Below are positions 1 to 7,174 of a stretch of 22,793 nucleotides of DNA, one piece after another. The stretch comes from Pontibacterium sp964228735 (GTDB lineage Bacteria; Pseudomonadota; Gammaproteobacteria; Pseudomonadales; Balneatricaceae): contig NZ_CAXRBQ010000143.1 in assembly GCF_964228735.1 (NCBI RefSeq), forward strand, positions 1-22,793. The letters run 5' to 3'. The translations under genes were made by a program, and so were the position numbers. The notes under the pieces were generated by a model. That model was not told the DNA's origin, ran no database searches, and worked only from the letters and a program-made list of their open reading frames with translations. Position 1 is the first letter of the stretch, and each line of letters starts with the position of its first letter.

Positions 1-84
1 GATGATCTCTGCCGGGGTCTGATCCAGATCGATAATGCCTTCATCATCGACAAATCCACCCGGCTGGGCAGCCAACAGGTGCAT
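1..84 (-). CDS. cobN: Cobaltochelatase large subunit CobN, N-terminal 28 residues (partial)
   Basis: The sequence reads leftward off the window edge. The visible protein begins MHLLAAQPGGFVDDEG and continues IIDLDQTPAEII, the typical opening of CobN, where a 'PGGF.D..E...DL.Q.PA.I' pattern is common. CobN is the large ATP-dependent cobaltochelatase subunit that binds hydrogenobyrinic acid a,c-diamide and receives cobalt. Its ATG follows the cobW stop directly (TAAATG), so the two are almost certainly translationally coupled and belong to the B12 operon. The nearest Shine-Dalgarno-like GGAG is about 12 bases upstream, rather far, which also points to coupling. Only the start is visible, so catalytic residues cannot be assessed. 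Confidence 0.82.
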   Translation of the reverse strand, partial: MHLLAAQPGGFVDDEGIIDLDQTPAEII

Positions 85-1155
85 TTAAAGCGCAGTCTCC
101 AGAACGGACTTCACAGTCGCTTCATCGATGCCTTTGCCGATGAATACCAGCTGGGTTTTACGCTCTTCACCCATCGCCCAAGGACGGTCAAAGTACACGT
201 CCAGACGCTTACCCACCGCTTGGAACACCTGACGCATCGGTTTACCCGGCAGCGCCGCGAAGCCTTTGGCACGGTAAATGTTGAAATCGCTCAGCAGGGA
301 TTTCAGCGCCGCATGCAGTTTGTCGCTGTGCACTTCACCCAGAGTGATGACAAATGAATCGAAGTGATCGTGGGCATGATCGTGGTGCTCACCGTATGCG
401 TGGTGATGATCGTGGTGGTTGTGTACCTGATCGATACGCTCCTCAGCCGCAGCATCCAGCCCCATCAGCATGTCCAGCTGTGCTTCGCCGTTGCTGATGT
501 AGGCGGTTTTAACCGCGTTAGGTACCTTGGCGGAAACAACAGCTTCCACCAGCGAACGTGCATCGGAATCCAGCAGATCATTCTTGCTAACCACCACCAG
601 ATCGGCAGCACTAAGCTGGTCATCCAGCAGCTCCTGCAGGCTTGGATCGTGATCCAGGCTGTCGTCCGCCAGACGCTGTTCCTGTACCTGCTCCACGTCG
701 TGTGCGAAGCGACCTGCTGCCACTGCCGGACCATCGATCACAGTGATGACCGCATCCACGGTGCAGTACTCTTTGATGCCCGGCCAGTTGAACGCCTGCA
801 CCAGTGGCTTCGGCAGTGCCAGACCGCTGGTTTCCATCAGGATGTGGTCGATATCGTCACGACGTTCCACCAGCTGCTGCATCACCGGCAGGAACTCTTC
901 CTCTACGGTGCAGCAGATACAACCGTTGGCCAATTCGTAGATGCCGTTTTCGCCGTCATTAGCCGCCTGCTCTTCATCACAAGAAAGGGGGCAGCTGCGC
1001 AGCAGGTCGGCGTCGATATCCAGCTCACCAAACTCGTTAACGATCACGGCGATACGTTTTCCGGCCGCCTGCTTCAGTACGTTGGAGAGAAGTGTGGTTT
1101 TACCGCTACCCAGAAAGCCGGTTACAACGGTGGTTGGGATCTTATTCAGCTGCAT
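85..1155 (-). CDS. cobW: CobW, G3E-family GTPase / cobalt metallochaperone
   Basis: This 356-residue G3E GTPase of the COG0523/CobW family probably delivers cobalt to the CobN chelatase in the cytoplasm. Visible motifs are the Walker A loop GFLGSGKTT (residues 13-21), the family's metal-binding CxCC in GCICC (78-82), ETSG (108-111) and the guanine-recognition motif SKND (190-193). A His/Asp-rich stretch at about 245-265 (HNHHDHHH, then EHHDHAHDH) precedes the C-terminal CobW_C domain, which starts near FVITLGE. The length is normal for the family. The gene overlaps the end of cobM by 14 bases and abuts cobN (TAAATG). Position next to cobN in a B12 operon favours cobalt over zinc as the metal. 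In vivo metal specificity is inferred, not shown. Confidence 0.95.
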   Translation of the reverse strand: MQLNKIPTTVVTGFLGSGKTTLLSNVLKQAAGKRIAVIVNEFGELDIDADLLRSCPLSCDEEQAANDGENGIYELANGCICCTVEEEFLPVMQQLVERRDDIDHILMETSGLALPKPLVQAFNWPGIKEYCTVDAVITVIDGPAVAAGRFAHDVEQVQEQRLADDSLDHDPSLQELLDDQLSAADLVVVSKNDLLDSDARSLVEAVVSAKVPNAVKTAYISNGEAQLDMLMGLDAAAEERIDQVHNHHDHHHAYGEHHDHAHDHFDSFVITLGEVHSDKLHAALKSLLSDFNIYRAKGFAALPGKPMRQVFQAVGKRLDVYFDRPWAMGEERKTQLVFIGKGIDEATVKSVLETAL

Positions 1156-1993
1156 CGTTTGTCTCTTTCTTATCAGTATCTTTTAGGTAGATGTCGCGTT
1201 TTACGGTTCTCGGCACTGTTCGTGGGGTAAGGGGTTTTACCCGTGGGCGATAGATATGGGCCTGATCCTTCTGGTACAGGTAGGAATCGGCAAAGTCGTC
1301 ACTGTCGAGTACATGGCCAACCAGAATCAGTGCAGTGCGGGTAAAGCCCTTTTCACGCACTTTGGCGACGATATCGCTCAGGGTGCCGGTGACCTTGTCC
1401 TGATCCGGCCAACTGGTGCGGTAACACACCGCCACCGGGCAATCTTCGCCGTAGTGTGGGATCAGCTCCTCAACGATCTTGTGAATGCGGGCAATACCCA
1501 AGTGGATCGCCAGGGTCGCGCCGCTGCGTGCCAGTTCCGGCAGCCGCTCACGCTCAGGGAACGGCGTCTTGCCCTCGTAGCGGGTCATGATGATCGTCTG
1601 GGAAACACCCGACAGGGTGAGTTCCTTACCGAGGTACGCAGCGGAAGCTGCCACTGCGCTGACACCTGGAATCACTTCGTAGTCGATCCCCTGCTGCTCC
1701 AGGCGACGGATCTGTTCGCCAATCGCGCCGTAAAGCGCCGGATCACCACACTGCAGACGGGCCACGTCTTTACCTTCTTCATGAGCCTGAGTGATATGTG
1801 CAGTGATCTCTTCCAGATCAATCGATGCTGTATCAATGATCTTTTCAGCAGTGCCTTCCACTTCCGCCAGTACTTCGCGTGGGATCAGAGAACCGGCATA
1901 GAGCACTACCGGGCACTGCTTCAGAATGCGCAGGCCCTTGAGCGTCATCAGTTCGGGATCACCGGGACCTGCGCCGATAAAGTAGACCTTCAT
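1142..1993 (-). CDS. cobM: Precorrin-4 C11-methyltransferase CobM
   Basis: This S-adenosylmethionine-dependent tetrapyrrole methyltransferase (CobM/CbiF type) methylates C11 of the ring-contracted precorrin-4. The 283-residue product opens with the family glycine motif FIGAGPGDPELMTLKG (residues 5-20). It continues with VVLYAGSLIP, a central QCGDPALYG block and VIPGVSAVAASAAYLG, all typical of this subfamily. CobM/CbiF proteins are usually about 250-260 residues. The extra length is a basic, Pro/Thr-rich C-terminal tail of about 30 residues (YRPRVKPLTPRTVPR onward) that extends over the cobW start. The ATG overlaps the cobJ stop as ATGA. Placement in the substrate series (CobJ, then CobM) agrees with the call. 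CobM and CbiF act on metal-free and cobalt-containing substrates respectively and cannot be told apart here by eye. Confidence 0.93.
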   Translation of the reverse strand: MKVYFIGAGPGDPELMTLKGLRILKQCPVVLYAGSLIPREVLAEVEGTAEKIIDTASIDLEEITAHITQAHEEGKDVARLQCGDPALYGAIGEQIRRLEQQGIDYEVIPGVSAVAASAAYLGKELTLSGVSQTIIMTRYEGKTPFPERERLPELARSGATLAIHLGIARIHKIVEELIPHYGEDCPVAVCYRTSWPDQDKVTGTLSDIVAKVREKGFTRTALILVGHVLDSDDFADSYLYQKDQAHIYRPRVKPLTPRTVPRTVKRDIYLKDTDKKETNDAAE

Positions 1994-2790
1994 GCCGCGC
2001 TTTCCTCAGTTACACCGAGCTTCTTCTTGTAGCCACGCGGCGTGTACACCCATTCACGGCTGCCGTTGACGATGTGGCGGGATTCGCTGTTGCCAACACT
2101 TACCAGAGTGAACATGTCGACGTCTTTGGCATCAAGCTGATCAAGTCGGATGATGCGGATGTTTTCATCTTCACGGGTCAGCTGGCGACCGATTAATACG
2201 GGCGTAGACGCTGGGCGGTATTGCAACAACACATCACGGGCGTGATTTAGCTGCCAGTCACGTTTACGGGACACCGGGTTGTAGAACGACACCACAAAGT
2301 CCCCGGCACCGGCGCTATGAATACGCTTCTCGATGGTTTCCCACGGAGTCAGCAAGTCGGACAGGGAAATCGTACAGAAATCATGCCCCAGCATAGCGCC
2401 CACACGGCTGGCACCCGCCTGCATGGCGGAGATACCCGGTACCACTTCGATCTCAACATCCAGCCACTCAGGGTGGTTCTCGTTACCCTGCAATTGCTGG
2501 TCGAGCAGTTCGAACACCAGCGTCGCCATGGCGTAGATACCGATATCACCGCTGGAGATCAGCGCCGTGGTTTTACCGCTAGCGGCCAAGTCCAGTGCCA
2601 GACGAGCCCGGTTGATCTCTTCACCCAACGGCAAGTCATGGTGGGTTTTGCCGTCACAGACGTCACCCAACAGGTCCAGATAGAGGCCATAGGCCACCAG
2701 ATCGGTACTGGCGTTGATCGCCGCCAATGCGCGTGGCGCAACCAGTTCACGATCACCGGGACCGGTACCTACAACAAATAGTTTGGTCAT
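1990..2790 (-). CDS. cobJ: Precorrin-3B C17-methyltransferase CobJ
   Basis: This 266-residue tetrapyrrole methyltransferase of the CobJ/CbiH subfamily carries out C17 methylation and ring contraction. It begins with VVGTGPGDRELVAPRA (about residues 6-21) and has the subfamily blocks VAYGLYLDLLG, SSGDIGIYAMA, VVPGISAMQAGASRVGA, HDFCTISLSDLLTPWE and VVSFYNPVSRKRDWQL. The last is a typical CobJ/CbiH signature. Its stop overlaps the cobM start (ATGA). Upstream there is a gap of about 105 bases to cbiG occupied by REP-like palindromes, and only a weak ribosome-binding sequence (GGAA) sits before the ATG. CobJ normally uses precorrin-3B made by CobG or CobZ. Neither is encoded here, so the partner enzyme must lie elsewhere or be replaced. 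Confidence 0.93.
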   Translation of the reverse strand: MTKLFVVGTGPGDRELVAPRALAAINASTDLVAYGLYLDLLGDVCDGKTHHDLPLGEEINRARLALDLAASGKTTALISSGDIGIYAMATLVFELLDQQLQGNENHPEWLDVEIEVVPGISAMQAGASRVGAMLGHDFCTISLSDLLTPWETIEKRIHSAGAGDFVVSFYNPVSRKRDWQLNHARDVLLQYRPASTPVLIGRQLTREDENIRIIRLDQLDAKDVDMFTLVSVGNSESRHIVNGSREWVYTPRGYKKKLGVTEESAA

Positions 2791-2812
2791 TCGATTTATA
2801 TTCCATCCAATC

Positions 2813-2892
2813 TGTAGCAGCCCGCTCCGAGGGCGACAAAAAGAGGTATGTCGCGGTCGGCACCCTAAAGGGCATAAAAGCCCGCTGCTACA
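2813..2892. repeat. REP-like palindrome pair between cbiG and cobJ
   Basis: Two head-to-head elements fill most of the 105-base gap between cbiG and cobJ. The first (2813-2838) begins TGTAGCAGCCCGCTCCGA and can fold as GCCC-loop-GGGC. The second (2849-2892) is in inverted orientation: it starts TGTCGCGGTCGG, ends GCCCGCTGCTACA, and carries an extra 18 bases in its loop that include CCCTAAAGGG. The same pair, without the insert, occurs at 6326-6389. The GTAG head followed by an imperfect palindrome is the hallmark of REP/BIME elements mobilised by RAYT transposases. The pair starts three bases beyond the cbiG stop, so it may act as an mRNA stabiliser or partial terminator inside the operon. 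Confidence 0.85.
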
Positions 2893-2895
2893 AAC

Positions 2896-3669
2896 TTAAA
2901 TCTCGGGTTCAGCTACAGGGTAACTGCGTGCAATTGCGCAGGTCGCCTTTCGGGTTTTCTGTTTATTCAGTACAAGCTCGGGGGATTCGCTAGTCATATC
3001 TTGCACAGCATAGAGCGCCGCCGACTCCGCCACGCCATAAACACCTACCGTGTTAAATACGTACTCGGAGCGAGTGCTGAGTAGCGACTCCATAGTGCTA
3101 AGCTGGGGGACACCCCAGGTTAGGAACGGTTTGCCCAGCTTTTCGGCCAGCTCAATCAACCCCACTTCGTCGGCTTTGATATCGATACTGTTGATGCTGG
3201 ACACCGCATCTAGAGTCAGACCTGCCTGATCCAGACAATCCATCAGCAGTCGCTCCAGCTCATCTAGAGGACAATTACGCTCACAGCCCATACCCACCGC
3301 GTATACCGGCTGCAGGTAAGGCTTCGCCGTCGTGATCACCGGTTGTGCCGACAGTAATTCACCCACTTGTGCAGCCCAGTGATTGGCGCCACCTTCGTGA
3401 CCGGACAGCAGTGGGATAACGTATTGCCCCTGCTCATCCAGCACCAGCACCGGCGGGTCCTGGTATTTATCGCGGATAACCGGAGCCAGCGTACGCACCA
3501 CAATGCCTGTGGCGCAGATAAAGATCAGAGGTTCCCCATCACGAAAGGCTTGCTGTACGGTGTCGGCAAAGGGTTTGGGCTTAAAGCAGATCTCGGCATT
3601 GTCCAGCTGTTCACTTAAATGCTGAGCCAAACGCAGACCAGCCTCGGTCAGGGCGATAATCTTACTCAT
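2896..3669 (-). CDS. cbiG: CbiG-type protein lacking the middle domain (CbiG_N plus CobE-like C domain)
   Basis: CbiG opens the delta-lactone of cobalt-precorrin-5A in the anaerobic B12 route. The related CobE of aerobic routes has only the C-terminal domain. This 257-residue protein has an N domain with CATGIVVRTLAPVIRDKY and YVIPLLSGHEGGAN (about residues 52-96). It is followed almost at once by a CobE/CbiG C domain: YAVGMGCERNCP (about 123-134), then SSINSIDIKADEVGLIELA and GKPFLTW. Full CbiG proteins are about 350 residues and have an additional domain between these two, which appears missing here. The start overlaps the cobI stop (ATGA). An exact function in a pathway that inserts cobalt late via CobN is uncertain, and a CobE-like binding or chaperone role is possible. 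Confidence 0.88.
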   Translation of the reverse strand: MSKIIALTEAGLRLAQHLSEQLDNAEICFKPKPFADTVQQAFRDGEPLIFICATGIVVRTLAPVIRDKYQDPPVLVLDEQGQYVIPLLSGHEGGANHWAAQVGELLSAQPVITTAKPYLQPVYAVGMGCERNCPLDELERLLMDCLDQAGLTLDAVSSINSIDIKADEVGLIELAEKLGKPFLTWGVPQLSTMESLLSTRSEYVFNTVGVYGVAESAALYAVQDMTSESPELVLNKQKTRKATCAIARSYPVAEPEI

Positions 3670-4385
3670 CGACTGTTTCTCTCCTGCGGAGTAACTACAA
3701 ACAGAGAAAAGTAAGGTCCGGCTTCTCGAGGCAACTTAGCCAGATCGGTTTCAATTCGCTGGTTTTCGCGACCGATGTATTCAAGATACTGAGCATCTTC
3801 GGCTCGACCGGTTGCATCGAGCAGCGTAAGAATACGTGGTCGGGCGCGCCCGGCTTTCATAATCACCACAGAGTCATGATCATTGAGAGCGGTACGTATC
3901 TGCTCATCCGTATGGCGACCGCTGACTACAACAAAGGATTCCTTCAGCATGGTCAGCGGGTGTTTCAGTTCCGCGGCGGCCGCATTCACCGATGAGATGC
4001 CCGGCACGACCTGACAGGCAAACTCACCCTGCAGCCGCTCCAGCAAATAGGCAAAGGAGCCAAAGAACAGCGGGTCACCTTCACACAGGAATACAACGTC
4101 GTGACCGGCCTCCAGCTGTTGTCGGATCAGCGCTGCACCTTCGTCATAGGCTTTGTTTGCCAGACTGCGATCAGTGGACATCGGCATGCAGATTGGAATC
4201 TCAATCTGCTCAGTGTTCTGGTCTACAAATGCTTCCCTGGCAATTGCACGGGCCTGACTTGAACCTTCATCGTTGGCTAGATAGGCCACAACCGATGCAC
4301 CTTTGATCAAACGCAGGGCTTTCAGCGTGATCAGTTCCGGATCTCCCGGCCCAACACCTACGCCGTAAAAGGTTGCTTCAGACAT
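3666..4385 (-). CDS. cobI: Precorrin-2 C20-methyltransferase CobI
   Basis: This 239-residue tetrapyrrole methyltransferase adds the C20 methyl group to precorrin-2, giving precorrin-3A. It opens with FYGVGVGPGDPELITLKAL (about residues 6-24). It shows the CobI/CbiL blocks VVAYLANDEGSSQARAIA, EIPICMPMSTDR, CEGDPLFFGSFAYL and VVPGISSVNAAAAELKHPL. Two in-frame ATGs exist, at 4394 and 4385. The later one is preferred because a GAGG sequence lies nine bases before it but touches the earlier ATG. The gene overlaps the cobL end by a few bases and the cbiG start by ATGA, so it is tightly coupled. The length fits the family. Confidence 0.93.
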   Translation of the reverse strand: MSEATFYGVGVGPGDPELITLKALRLIKGASVVAYLANDEGSSQARAIAREAFVDQNTEQIEIPICMPMSTDRSLANKAYDEGAALIRQQLEAGHDVVFLCEGDPLFFGSFAYLLERLQGEFACQVVPGISSVNAAAAELKHPLTMLKESFVVVSGRHTDEQIRTALNDHDSVVIMKAGRARPRILTLLDATGRAEDAQYLEYIGRENQRIETDLAKLPREAGPYFSLFVVTPQERNSR

Positions 4386-5655
4386 CAATTGCATCCTCAG
4401 TTACAGACGCTTTACGGAAACTAAAGAGGGTTACCGGCAAGGCAGGACGGTACACCAAGTGTCCGGCAAGCTGATCGCCGCGATTGACCGCTATCTGAGT
4501 GGTCTGGCTGTAGCTATCGCCCTGCTTCATGCGAGTCTCGTAGAAACCCAGCAGATGTTGTTTGGTGCTCTCGGTGACGGCGCTGGCGACCAGCACACCG
4601 TTATCCGGCAGTTGATCCCAGACCTGGGCGAGCAAGGCTTCAAGCTCACCATCGCTACCGCCGATAAACACCTTGTCGGGTGCAGGTAGGTCAGCTAATG
4701 CGGCAGGGGCTCGGCCCTCTACGATATTGAGATTGCTCACCACCCCAAACTTATCCTGGTTGGCTTTCAGGCAACGCAGGCGCTCTGGGTGATGTTCAAT
4801 GGCATGGATCTGACTGTCCGGATTCCAGTAGGCCAATTCGACAGCAACACCGCCGCAGCCGGCACCGATGTCCCAAACCTGATCATCACGGGATACCTGC
4901 ATCAGGGATAGAATCGCAAGTCGCACTTCACGTTTGGTGAGCATGCCTGAACCGTTAGGACGATCCGTGACGAAATTACCGTCCGGAATACCGGGAAATT
5001 CGGGCAGCACGCCACCTGCACCGCGCACCCGGATTACAGTGACGTGCAGCGGATCGAATTCGGTCTCCTGAGTTACAAGGTCAGGGGCGTTGAATGTACG
5101 TACCTGTTCATGGCTGTAACCCAAGGCTTCACATACGCTCAAACGGGATTCTTCAAAACCCGCGGCGATACACTCCTGCGCCAGCACCTGCGGTGTACTG
5201 TGTTTATCGGTCAGGATCACCAGCGTGCTATTTCGCTTCAGCTGGGTGCGGATTTTCTCCAGTGGACGCCCATGCAGGCTGAGTACATTCACATCCTGCA
5301 AAGACAGCCCTAACCGATGACACGCAGCCTGGATACTGGAGACCGCCGGATAGAAGCGAAGCTGCTCATCCGGAAACTGGCAACTAAACCAACGACCGAT
5401 ACCGTAGTAGAGGGGATCACCCGACGCGAGAATGACCACGGACTGCATGCCTTCCTTTGCGTATGAGGTGATCAGTGCTTTCAACTCAGAGAGCTTTGGC
5501 AAAGTCAGTGTTGGTGATTCACCCAATAGGTGATCGACAACCTGCAACTGGCGCTCGGATCCGATCACCATATCGGCGGCGGCCAGCGCTTGCTGGGCAT
5601 CCAGCGACAGTTGCGCCTGCTCGGCGACACCCAGCCCAATAATATGCAGCTGCAT
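4378..5655 (-). CDS. cobL: Precorrin-6Y C5,15-methyltransferase (decarboxylating) CobL
   Basis: This two-domain enzyme methylates C5 and C15 of precorrin-6B and decarboxylates the C12 acetate. The N-terminal half (about residues 1-210) is a CbiE-type tetrapyrrole methyltransferase with IIGLGVAEQAQLS, ASGDPLYYGIGRW and VSSIQAACHRLGLS. The C-terminal half is a CbiT-type Rossmann methyltransferase with the SAM loop VWDIGAGCGGVAVELA (260-275) and the downstream IGGSDGELEALL block. The fused arrangement is the aerobic CobL form rather than separate CbiE and CbiT. The start is taken as the ATG at 5655, which overlaps the cobH stop as TGATG and has GGAG about ten bases upstream. A GTG three codons earlier is less likely. 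The product is 425 residues, close to the family norm. Confidence 0.95.
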   Translation of the reverse strand: MQLHIIGLGVAEQAQLSLDAQQALAAADMVIGSERQLQVVDHLLGESPTLTLPKLSELKALITSYAKEGMQSVVILASGDPLYYGIGRWFSCQFPDEQLRFYPAVSSIQAACHRLGLSLQDVNVLSLHGRPLEKIRTQLKRNSTLVILTDKHSTPQVLAQECIAAGFEESRLSVCEALGYSHEQVRTFNAPDLVTQETEFDPLHVTVIRVRGAGGVLPEFPGIPDGNFVTDRPNGSGMLTKREVRLAILSLMQVSRDDQVWDIGAGCGGVAVELAYWNPDSQIHAIEHHPERLRCLKANQDKFGVVSNLNIVEGRAPAALADLPAPDKVFIGGSDGELEALLAQVWDQLPDNGVLVASAVTESTKQHLLGFYETRMKQGDSYSQTTQIAVNRGDQLAGHLVYRPALPVTLFSFRKASVTEDAIDV

Positions 5656-6296
5656 CAGTACCACTCTCCCCGGTTACAGCGTAGCAATGCATTGCACGTC
5701 GCTGCCGATACGGCGCTGCCGCCCTGACGCCCCAACAATGTGATGCACTCAATCCCCAGGTCCTGATGCACATCCCACAGCGCCTGCTTGGACTCTGCCG
5801 CGCCGATAAAACCCACTGGCATGCCGATGATCAGGGCTGGTTTGTCTGCGCCCTTCTCTATCATCTCGAGCAACCGGAACAACGCAGTAGGCGCATTACC
5901 GATTACCACCACCGCACCGGCCAGATGCTCACGCCACAGCTCAACCGCCGCCATGGAGCGGGTCTCACCCGCCGCTTTCGCCAGTTCCGGCGCACGAGGG
6001 TCGTTCAGGAAACAGAGAGGCGGTGTATTGATCATCCGCTTGGTGATCCCCTGCTTCACCATCTCCGCGTCACACAGGATCGGTTTATCTTCAGACAATG
6101 CCTGCAAACCCTGAGCACAGGCATTCGGGCTGAAGCGCACCTGCGCAGCAACCTCCGGCATACCCACACTGTGAACGATCCGCATAACCACCTGCTGCTC
6201 CTCACGGCTGAGGCCTTCGAGGTCGGTCAGTGCTCGGATCTGGCGGAAGCTTTCCTGTTCGATCGCGACCGGGTCTGTTTCGTATTCAAATGGCAC
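5655..6296 (-). CDS. cobH: Precorrin-8X methylmutase CobH (GTG start)
   Basis: CobH moves the C11 methyl group of precorrin-8X to C12, giving hydrogenobyrinic acid. Starting at the GTG at 6296 gives a 213-residue protein beginning VPFEYETDPVAIEQESF, which matches the usual CobH/CbiC N-terminus and length (about 210). The catalytic histidine is then His42 in RIVHSVGMPE, near the position known for Pseudomonas denitrificans CobH (His43). A GGGA sequence lies nine bases before the GTG. The open frame continues upstream to an ATG at 6356, but those codons fall in the REP palindrome and look non-coding. Conserved blocks IGNAPTALFRLLEMI, IGMPVGFIGAAESK and GRQGGSAVSAATCNAL support the call. The stop overlaps the cobL ATG. 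Confidence 0.93.
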   Translation of the reverse strand: MPFEYETDPVAIEQESFRQIRALTDLEGLSREEQQVVMRIVHSVGMPEVAAQVRFSPNACAQGLQALSEDKPILCDAEMVKQGITKRMINTPPLCFLNDPRAPELAKAAGETRSMAAVELWREHLAGAVVVIGNAPTALFRLLEMIEKGADKPALIIGMPVGFIGAAESKQALWDVHQDLGIECITLLGRQGGSAVSAATCNALLRCNRGEWY

Positions 6297-6325
6297 GTTT
6301 GAAGTTCCCAAAATATTCGTGTGCT

Positions 6326-6389
6326 TGTCGCGGTCGGAGCCCGCTGCTACAGGCAATGAGCGTTGTAGCAGCCCGCTCCGAGGGCGACA
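6326..6389. repeat. REP-like palindrome pair (BIME-like) between cobK and cobH
   Basis: Two 26-base elements face each other across a 12-base spacer. One is at 6326-6351 (starts TGTCGCGGTCGG, ends GCTGCTACA). The other is at 6364-6389 (starts TGTAGCAGCCCGCTCCGA). Read in the same direction they are identical except at the stem positions. There one has GCCC/GGGC and the other GCGG/CCGC, so base pairing is kept by compensatory changes. The same two forms recur at 2813-2892. They occupy most of the 104-base gap between the cobK stop and the cobH GTG, the second of only two real gaps in the operon. REP elements of this kind often stabilise mRNA or weaken read-through. No RAYT transposase is in the window. 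Confidence 0.88.
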
Positions 6390-6400
6390 CGCATTGCGGT

Positions 6401-7174
6401 TTATTCGTTAGTCATCCAATCCCTGATTACCACCACACCCTCAGCGATATCGCTAAACTGCTGGTCGGCATCCGGCAATTCCGGGCGCTGCAACATAAAT
6501 ACCTCAACACCCAGTTCCCGCGCGGCATGCAGCTTGGCTTCTGTAGATGCACCGCCGCTGTTCTTAGTGACCAGCGCATCTACCTCGTATTGCTCAAACA
6601 GCACCCGCTCGTCTTCCAAGCGAAATGGGCCGATCCCTTTAATCCACTCCACCGAATCGGGCAGATCCACCCGAGGTGGCGCTGCAGTGCGCAGGATTAT
6701 TCGTTGATCATCACCCGTCTGTGCGACCAGCTGATCCACCGCCCCCTGAGTCAACTGACCCGCAGTCAGCAATACGCTCTTTTTACCTGCGAGCGCCGGA
6801 ATCAACGTCTGCCAGTCATCAAACAGCCGCCAGTTATCACCGGGTTGTTGCTGCCACTCTGGTCGATGGAAACGCCAGCATGGAATACCCAGATCTTTTG
6901 CTACCGAAACGGCGGTACTGCTCATCGTCGCGGCAAACGGATGGGTCACATCCAGAATCGCATCAATTTTCTGATTGCAAATATACGTCGCCAAACCACC
7001 AAACTGGCTGAACCCACCTACCAGCACTTCACAAGGAAGCTCCGGCGTGCGGACCAGACCGGCAACGCTGTACACGATTTGCAGCTGTTGTTTCTGTTCA
7101 CCATTTTTTTCAAGAAGTGCCTTGGTCATACGGCGTGCATCTGCAGTACCACCGAGCAACAACAGTTTTTTCAT
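6401..7174 (-). CDS. cobK: Precorrin-6A reductase CobK
   Basis: CobK reduces the C18-C19 double bond of precorrin-6A with NADPH. The 257-residue product starts MKKLLLLGGTADARRM, a typical CobK N-terminal nucleotide-binding strand-loop. It has AILDVTHPFAATMS, the family's DxTHPFA motif. It also has IGPFRLEDE and the C-terminal TKNSGGASTEAKLHAARELG block with VFMLQRPE. The ATG overlaps the cbiD stop by four bases. CobK is used mainly with metal-free intermediates (CbiJ is the anaerobic counterpart), so it agrees with a late-insertion route through CobN. The stop is followed by the REP pair, not by another coupled gene. Confidence 0.93.
   Translation of the reverse strand: MKKLLLLGGTADARRMTKALLEKNGEQKQQLQIVYSVAGLVRTPELPCEVLVGGFSQFGGLATYICNQKIDAILDVTHPFAATMSSTAVSVAKDLGIPCWRFHRPEWQQQPGDNWRLFDDWQTLIPALAGKKSVLLTAGQLTQGAVDQLVAQTGDDQRIILRTAAPPRVDLPDSVEWIKGIGPFRLEDERVLFEQYEVDALVTKNSGGASTEAKLHAARELGVEVFMLQRPELPDADQQFSDIAEGVVVIRDWMTNE

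Noticed and set aside
364..1230. Long plus-strand open frame of 288 codons opposite cobW
   Set aside because: It lies antisense to an unmistakable CobW protein, has no recognisable domain or ribosome site, and its His-rich and hydrophobic runs mirror the codons of the opposite strand.
1256..2032. Plus-strand open frame of 258 codons opposite cobM
   Set aside because: It is an antisense shadow of CobM, whose motifs are clear, and there is no independent support.
6297..6356. Longer N-terminus of CobH beginning at an ATG at 6356
   Set aside because: The extra codons come from the REP element. The GTG at 6296 restores the family length and puts the catalytic His near its expected position.
2813..6389. 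The repeated palindromes as a CRISPR or insertion-sequence remnant
   Set aside because: There are only two pairs about 3.5 kb apart, with no regular spacers, no cas genes, no transposase and no target duplications. The GTAG-headed palindrome fits REP better.
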